Shown: positions 8,471-13,014 of the stretch, in pieces
Position numbering within the stretch: the stretch's first letter is position 1
Layout: each line of letters begins with the position of its first letter
Assembly: GCA_035263025.1 (NCBI GenBank)
Contig: DATFRR010000071.1
Span: 1-13,014, forward strand
Direction of reading: 5' to 3'
DNA from: DASQPR01 sp035263025
GTDB taxonomy: Bacteria > Actinomycetota > Actinomycetes > Mycobacteriales > Micromonosporaceae
Length of the DNA stretch: 13,014 nucleotides
Translations under genes and position numbers: made by a program
Notes under the pieces: generated by a model
The model's database searches: none
Told to the model about the DNA's origin: nothing
Seen by the model: the letters and a program-made list of their open reading frames with translations, nothing else

Positions 8471-9100
8471 ATGCCAGCAACCGTCCGGGTGGGCTTGGTA
8501 GCAATCAGCACGCTCCTGAGTGCGTCGAGCACGCTTCCGTACGTAGTCGCGACCGTGAAGCGCGATACGCGTCCAAGGGTCGTCACATGGCTGACCTGGG
8601 CGTCACTGACGGCGGTTGCGGGCGCCGCATCCGCAAGTGAAGGCGACTACCCAAGTGCAGCATTCAGCTTTGCTGGGACTGCAGTCACTGGCGTCGTTGT
8701 GTTTGCGGGACTTACGTATGGCGATCGTGGCTGTAGCTGGCTGGATGGGATCTGCCTCGCGCTCGTCGTGGTGGGCTTTGTGCTTTGGCTCGGCCTCGAC
8801 AGCCCCGGAATCGCGGTGATGTTCGCTTGCTCAATTGACTTCATCGGTCTCGTGCCGACTTTGGCGCACGCGTGGCGGCGACCGAGCGAGGAGACTGCCG
8901 CCACGTATGCGCTCATCGCCGCTGCTGGTGCCGTTGCGACGGTTGCGGCATGGGGCACGTGGACAGTGACAGCCGTGGCGTACCCGGTGTACGTATTCGT
9001 CAGTATGGCCGCCTGCTGGACTATCTTGGTCTACCGTCATCCGCCGGTCAGCGTCGCGCGCAGTCATAGCTCCGAGCCAGACTTGCGATCGAGTGGGTGA
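8471..9100 (+). CDS. Small multi-pass membrane protein, possibly PQ-loop/SWEET-like
   Basis: Hydrophobic protein of 209 residues with about six or seven predicted membrane helices. The phrase PYVVATVKRDTRPRVVTWLTWASL resembles the helix-linking segment of PQ-loop/SWEET-type and YgjV-like proteins. A second, weaker copy (LVPTLAHAWRRPSEETAATYAL) suggests an internal duplication. The ATG at 8471 is preferred because GGAG ends 6 bases before it; an ATG at 8459 has weaker support. It follows nrdJ by 224 bases with a likely terminator between, so it is probably a separate unit. It is convergent with the decarboxylase. A transport role is inferred only from topology; the substrate is unknown. DNA from here on is visibly lower in GC. 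Confidence 0.75.
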   Translation: MPATVRVGLVAISTLLSASSTLPYVVATVKRDTRPRVVTWLTWASLTAVAGAASASEGDYPSAAFSFAGTAVTGVVVFAGLTYGDRGCSWLDGICLALVVVGFVLWLGLDSPGIAVMFACSIDFIGLVPTLAHAWRRPSEETAATYALIAAAGAVATVAAWGTWTVTAVAYPVYVFVSMAACWTILVYRHPPVSVARSHSSEPDLRSSG

Positions 9101-9185
9101 TTGAACTAACGAACTTGCAAGACCGCGCGCAGGAAATCGGCTACAGCGTGCCACCTGCCGTCCACAGACTGCTCAAGCGTCCTCA

Positions 9186-10406
9186 TCATTTGACGGACGC
9201 GGCGTCGCCGGCTGCCGTGCGCCACCGGTCCGCGTAGGAAGTGTGGGTGGGCAGCGTCGCGCCGGCACCGACGCCGCAATCTGCCATTGCGATTCGCATG
9301 TCTGCGATGAATCTGTCGATCTGTGTTCTTCCCCGGCCGGGAAGGCAAATGTAATGGCTCCAACGATCGTCGAAGTTGGCTAGCTGCCAGGTGGCGGCAA
9401 CTCGGGCAGGCGGAGTTTCGAGCACCACAGTCATCGCGTGTGGGTGGCGCCACACTGGCCAATTGAGAGACGTAAGCTGGTCAACGAGGTACGCAGCGGT
9501 CTCCCGTGCCTCATCAGCTCGGCGACGCAAGCCGTCGATGCCAAGCGTGTGAATCGCGTACCAGACCATGAGGGCGATGTGTCCATTACGCGAACATGAG
9601 ACGGTTGTATCCGCTGCACCCGTGTAGCTCACTCTGTCGCCGGCACGCCACGGCGGGGTTTTGCGGCTGACGATCATGCCACCCGGCATTCGGGTTGCGA
9701 GAAACTTATGCAACGAAAAGCCGACGCTGTCCGCGCCGGCCGTAAAGTCGAACATCGGTCTGTCGGCATCGTTCAGCAGAGACAGTGGTATGCCCGATAG
9801 CGCCGCATCCACATGTATGTATCGATCAGCGACGGCCAGGTCGCGGAGTATCTCGGTGATCCGAGCGACGTTGTCCACGGCCTCAGTCATGGTCGTTCCT
9901 GCCGTTGCAAGAACGATCGCAGGCTTATCGGCACGACCAGTTACGGCTTCGTGCAGATCTGTATACGACATCTCGCCGTGGGGGCCTGCGGGCACGGCGA
10001 CCGCCGGCATGCGAAGATCGTGGAGTTGCCGGGCAACCTTGTAGTGTGCCGCTGTGCTGAAGTACGTAATCCCGTCGGGGTAAAACCGTCGGGCACGCAA
10101 GAGTCCGTATTGCACGCACTCTGTGCTTCCAGAGGTCACGTAACCCCATCGATCACCAGTTGGAGCGCGCAACAAGTCGGCGAAGAAGTCGATCGCCTCA
10201 CGCTCGTATTGCTTCGTATGGTGATCAAAGACCGGATCATCGTATGGGTCGCCGATGTTGTTCAGCTCGAAGCGTAGAAACGGCCAAAGCGGACTGTAGT
10301 CGATGTCGTCTGCGCCCGGAAAGCCGGCCTTGTAACGAACACCTTGTTCAAGGTGTTCGTACAGTTCCGCCAGCCGCGCATCAGTGGGAGTCACGAGCTT
10401 CGTCAC
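9186..10406 (-). CDS. PLP-dependent decarboxylase, histidine decarboxylase family
   Basis: Group II pyridoxal-phosphate decarboxylase of 406 residues, closest by eye to bacterial histidine decarboxylases of the Morganella type (about 378 residues). Shared features are the early segment LRFELNNIGDP, the phosphate-binding SGSTE (residues 92-96), the ring-stacking His121 in AAHYKVAR, Asp200 in HVDAALSG and the PLP lysine Lys234 in FSLHKFLA. SCSRNGHIALMVWYAI follows. All expected catalytic positions are present. It would convert histidine to histamine, but relatives act on other amino acids, so substrate is not certain. The GTG at 10406 is chosen because GGAGG lies 5 bases before it; a GTG at 10439 has no such site. 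It is divergent from an unrecognised gene, with an amino acid permease beyond that. Confidence 0.87.
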   Translation of the reverse strand: MTKLVTPTDARLAELYEHLEQGVRYKAGFPGADDIDYSPLWPFLRFELNNIGDPYDDPVFDHHTKQYEREAIDFFADLLRAPTGDRWGYVTSGSTECVQYGLLRARRFYPDGITYFSTAAHYKVARQLHDLRMPAVAVPAGPHGEMSYTDLHEAVTGRADKPAIVLATAGTTMTEAVDNVARITEILRDLAVADRYIHVDAALSGIPLSLLNDADRPMFDFTAGADSVGFSLHKFLATRMPGGMIVSRKTPPWRAGDRVSYTGAADTTVSCSRNGHIALMVWYAIHTLGIDGLRRRADEARETAAYLVDQLTSLNWPVWRHPHAMTVVLETPPARVAATWQLANFDDRWSHYICLPGRGRTQIDRFIADMRIAMADCGVGAGATLPTHTSYADRWRTAAGDAASVK

Positions 10407-10411
10407 GATGA

Positions 10412-10416
10412 CCTCC
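10412..10416 (-). promoter_or_regulatory. Ribosome binding site of the decarboxylase
   Basis: Reads GGAGG on the minus strand, 5 bases before the GTG at 10406. It shortens the protein by 11 residues relative to the longest frame. Confidence 0.65.
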
Positions 10417-10443
10417 GAGGCGGCGAGCACAGCGTCCACATCG

Positions 10444-10474
10444 ACATTAGTGAACGTCTTTCATTGACGTCCAC
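10444..10474 (-). promoter_or_regulatory. Possible decarboxylase promoter with overlapping inverted repeat
   Basis: On the minus strand, TGGACG (10468-10473) and TAATGT (10444-10449) are 18 bases apart, a fair -35/-10 pair. On the plus strand an inverted repeat covers it: GTGAACGTC (10450-10458), 7 bases, GACGTCCAC (10466-10474), with one mismatch between arms. Arms like these arise by chance in 13 kb, so the position over a promoter is the main support. Confidence 0.35.
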
Positions 10475-10616
10475 CACTGTGTGAAACTCCGTCGCCTAGC
10501 AGCGCGAACCCCCAGGTCAACGAGCCACCCGGATATCCGGCCGTCTGTCTGGGGTCGCGGACTCTACGACTCCTGTGTGAGACTCTGGTTTGACGCAGAG
10601 ATCGATATATCTACAT

Positions 10617-10621
10617 GGAGG
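10617..10621 (+). promoter_or_regulatory. Ribosome binding site of the unrecognised gene
   Basis: GGAGG, extended to GGAGGAGAG, 8 bases before the GTG at 10630. The ATG at 10615 overlaps this site, so it is unlikely to be the start. Confidence 0.65.
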
Positions 10622-10629
10622 AGAGTCCT

Positions 10630-11436
10630 GTGACGCACGGCGCCCGAGGTTGGACCGACGATCGACCCGGTCACTACCAAGCGCCGCCGCCGCGGCGAAA
10701 GAGCGACACGGAAGTGTGGTCAGAGGTGAGGGTCGAGGCTGTGTACAGAATGCAGACCGTGAGTTCAAACCATGCGAACATTGTCACTGGCGACCGTCCG
10801 GGCGGACGGCGCATTGGCCCCCACGCGTTTGCCTTCTTGTATGCCCACCCACGCAAGGACGGATTCGGTCAGGTGCAAGACAGCTACACAATCGAGCCTG
10901 CGTCACGAATATTCGCGTGGAGCGACGACGATCGACGTGAGTACAACGTCAAGGACTGTCCGGTCCTAGTCAAGACGATGCTGGAGATCGCGACACAAGA
11001 GCACAATGCTGGGGGCTTCGACCCAATCTCACTCACCGATCGAGGTGAAGAACCTCTCCCTGATGGCTCGGTGTTTGTTGGCATCGGCCTGTCTAGCCTT
11101 GGTGACTCGTATGGCGACTGGGGAAACCTGAAAGCGAGTGCGTTCGGTCTGGAGCTGCCGGCGCGTTGCCTAATGCGCCTTACGGATCGTTGTTGGATCG
11201 AAATGTCACACGAAGGCCGTGGTCAGTGGCGCGTCGACTCAAACTTTGCGCTTGGGTACATGAGCTATTTCGACATTGGGCGGTCGATACCATACGACTG
11301 GACCCCGAGGCCCGACAGCGCACATTGGTGGCTCGACAGGCTGGTTGACGTGTGTACCCGTGCATACGACGAGTTGGCGGTACGGCGTGCGGAGACTCGG
11401 CGCTCGACGCGTCAGGCCGGACCTGGGCGGTACTGA
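10630..11436 (+). CDS. Unrecognised cytoplasmic protein
   Basis: I do not recognise this 268-residue protein. It has no signal peptide, membrane helix, nucleotide-binding loop or metal-binding Cys cluster that I can see. The first 25 residues are polar and probably disordered. The middle (about 40-170) looks like a mixed alpha/beta globular fold. Residues 150-200 contain a Gly-rich stretch (VFVGIGLSSLGDSYGDWGN), then LPARCLMRLTDRCWIEM. The C-terminal 25 residues are Arg-rich. GTG 10630 is chosen for its strong ribosome site. It is divergent from the decarboxylase (223 bp between starts) and convergent with the permease (61 bp). A shared divergent control region with the decarboxylase is possible. 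No function is proposed. Confidence 0.7.
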   Translation: MTHGARGWTDDRPGHYQAPPPRRKSDTEVWSEVRVEAVYRMQTVSSNHANIVTGDRPGGRRIGPHAFAFLYAHPRKDGFGQVQDSYTIEPASRIFAWSDDDRREYNVKDCPVLVKTMLEIATQEHNAGGFDPISLTDRGEEPLPDGSVFVGIGLSSLGDSYGDWGNLKASAFGLELPARCLMRLTDRCWIEMSHEGRGQWRVDSNFALGYMSYFDIGRSIPYDWTPRPDSAHWWLDRLVDVCTRAYDELAVRRAETRRSTRQAGPGRY

Positions 11437-11497
11437 TGTTCGATTCCGATGCGATGTCGACAGCGCGGTCGAATCGCGATTGACCTCAAGTTTCGGG

Positions 11498-12976
11498 CTA
11501 GAGCTTGGTTCCTTGAAATGCGGGTGTCGGATCTCGAAGGGGTTGTCTCTCACCGGTCCCAATAAGGCGGTAGGCGGTAGGGTTATTGGCGCGCAAGACG
11601 GCACCCCAGAGTGCGCCGATGACGGCAGCAAGCACAACGACACCAGGAACCGCAACTTTCAGAATATTGGATGAGCTACCGAGCACAGAATCGAGATTAG
11701 CAACCGTAATTACGAGCACGGCGGTCAGCGTCGCTATACCGAGTAAGGGAGCGCCGATCGTTCTCCAACGAGGCTCGCTGCGGGCGTCTATCGGATTACG
11801 GCGGAAGTACCCGATGACAGCCATCGACGTGCCCGCCATCAGTGCCACGATTGCCAGAGCTGCGACGGTGCTCAGCCAAGTGAACAGAGTTGCGAGTGGA
11901 TCCGCGCCAGCAAATGCGAACAAACCGAAGACAACAACGGCAAGCCCAGATTGCAGGATCGAGCCAGCGACTGGCGAACTAGCCGTACGACCGCGAGATC
12001 CCGTCGCAGCGAGGGCCCGCGGGAGGACGTGTTCCCGCGCCAAGGCAAATGCGTACCGGGCGGACGTGTTGTGGAAAGATAGCATCGCACCGAAAATCGA
12101 CGTGATCAATAGCAGGTTGGCCAAGTGGGCGAGCGGACTCCCGTAATACCTCGCGATGATCGAAAACGGAATGCCGGAGCTGGGATCCCGGGCTGCATCA
12201 ACGACCGTCGCAGGGCCTTCGGTCACGCTCAATGACAGCGACGAGAGCGCGTAGACGACCGCGAGGAAGGTCAGCGCGGTGAATGTCGCCCTGCTGACCG
12301 GGCGCGTGCCGTTGGCCTCCTCGCTGTATGCGGGACCGGTTTCGTAGCCAACGAAGGCGGCGATGCCGAACGCGAACACACCGCCGATTCCGCCCGTGAA
12401 CAGACTTGACGGACTGAGCCCGGTCAGTTGGAGATGTCCAGACGCTGGGTGATTGAGCGCGGCGAGGTCAAATAGAGCGATTACGAGGAGCTCTAGTCCG
12501 AGCGTGACGGCAAGCACCTTGGCGTTTAGTTGGATGTGTAATAGTCCGAGAATGGCGATCAGAATCCACGCCAGCAATGCCCAACCCCACCACCGCAGAT
12601 CCACGTCCGGTAGGAAGCCCTCCAAGCTCACTCCGAGAAGGCCGTACAGACATATCTGAATGCTGTTGTAGGCAAGCAGGGCCAATGCCCCACCGGCGAC
12701 ACCGGCGGTGCGTGATAGGCCGCGCGCGATGTATGCGTAAAAGACGCCGGCGTGCGATACGTGCCGCCCCATGGCGGCGTAGCCGACCGTGAACGGCCAT
12801 AGTGCCACCGCGAGGACCACGAAGGAGAGCGGCACGCCTCTGGAGCCAGTAACCGCATATGTGGCGACAACGGAACCCGCCAGGACGGTCATCGGGGCTG
12901 AGGCGGAAACAGTGAAGAAGCTCATGCCCCATGTGCCAACGCTGCCACGATCCAGCCCGCGGGGCTTGATTCCCAT
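11498..12976 (-). CDS. APC-superfamily amino acid permease
   Basis: Inner-membrane transporter of about 492 residues with roughly 12 predicted helices, the usual APC size. Helix 1 carries the broken-helix substrate region (FFTVSASAPMTVLAG). Helix 6 and its loop show FVGYETGPAYSEEANGTRPVSRA, the E-E pattern of APC permeases. Further on, FHNTSARYAFALAREHVLPRAL is a hallmark of actinobacterial APC members. It should carry an amino acid or amine, by proton symport or exchange; the substrate cannot be read. The ATG at 12976 is preferred because AAGGA lies 5 bases before it; an ATG at 12994 would add six residues but lacks a clear ribosome site. The promoter is outside the window. Nearness to the decarboxylase suggests a linked role, but an opposite-strand gene separates them. 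Confidence 0.9.
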   Translation of the reverse strand: MGIKPRGLDRGSVGTWGMSFFTVSASAPMTVLAGSVVATYAVTGSRGVPLSFVVLAVALWPFTVGYAAMGRHVSHAGVFYAYIARGLSRTAGVAGGALALLAYNSIQICLYGLLGVSLEGFLPDVDLRWWGWALLAWILIAILGLLHIQLNAKVLAVTLGLELLVIALFDLAALNHPASGHLQLTGLSPSSLFTGGIGGVFAFGIAAFVGYETGPAYSEEANGTRPVSRATFTALTFLAVVYALSSLSLSVTEGPATVVDAARDPSSGIPFSIIARYYGSPLAHLANLLLITSIFGAMLSFHNTSARYAFALAREHVLPRALAATGSRGRTASSPVAGSILQSGLAVVVFGLFAFAGADPLATLFTWLSTVAALAIVALMAGTSMAVIGYFRRNPIDARSEPRWRTIGAPLLGIATLTAVLVITVANLDSVLGSSSNILKVAVPGVVVLAAVIGALWGAVLRANNPTAYRLIGTGERQPLRDPTPAFQGTKL

Positions 12977-13014
12977 AGCGATCCTTGTCGTCATGTGTTG
13001 GTCCGGTTCGACGG

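Noticed and set aside
11437..11497. CGATTC / GAATCG inverted repeat between the unrecognised gene and the permease
   Set aside because: Six-base arms with a long loop and no U-run; too weak for a terminator.

Overview
The window is about 13 kb of high-GC DNA from an actinomycete (Actinomycetota). The evidence is gene content and order. A truncated hflX is followed by a secreted Ala/Gly-rich membrane protein, lexA, a LysM protein, nrdR and nrdJ. From memory, the first part (hflX, Rv2721c-type protein, lexA, chiZ, nrdR) is the Mycobacterium tuberculosis arrangement, and the nrdR-nrdJ pair is the Streptomyces one. Starts with GGAGG-type ribosome sites and GTG starts fit this too. The genus cannot be read from the sequence.

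Left block (1-3025): the GTPase half of HflX runs in from the left edge. It is followed by a type I membrane protein with an exported propeller-like domain and a glycine/tyrosine-rich cytoplasmic tail. A degenerate 14-15 bp tandem repeat array fills the gap between that gene and the convergent lexA.

Central block (3026-8310), a DNA-damage and deoxynucleotide module: lexA is divergent from a ChiZ/DivS-like LysM protein. The 296 bp between them hold a clear regulatory cluster: two abutting SOS boxes (one perfect, one 11/12), a weaker third box over the proposed lexA -35, and a RecA-NDp/PafBC-like promoter motif. Next come nrdR, preceded by two NrdR-box-like sequences 16 bp apart, and nrdJ, the B12-dependent ribonucleotide reductase. 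The nrdJ leader carries three consecutive stem-loops. Together these genes would sense DNA damage, halt division and set the dNTP supply.

Right block (about 8250-13014), accessory in character: GC is visibly lower and the gene order is not one I know. It holds a small multi-pass membrane protein, a convergent histidine-decarboxylase-family PLP enzyme, a divergent protein I do not recognise, and a convergent APC-family amino acid permease. The decarboxylase and permease suggest amino acid uptake or exchange coupled to amine formation. That pairing is inferred from proximity only; they are not in one operon.

No rRNA, tRNA, CRISPR array, insertion sequence or attachment site was seen.
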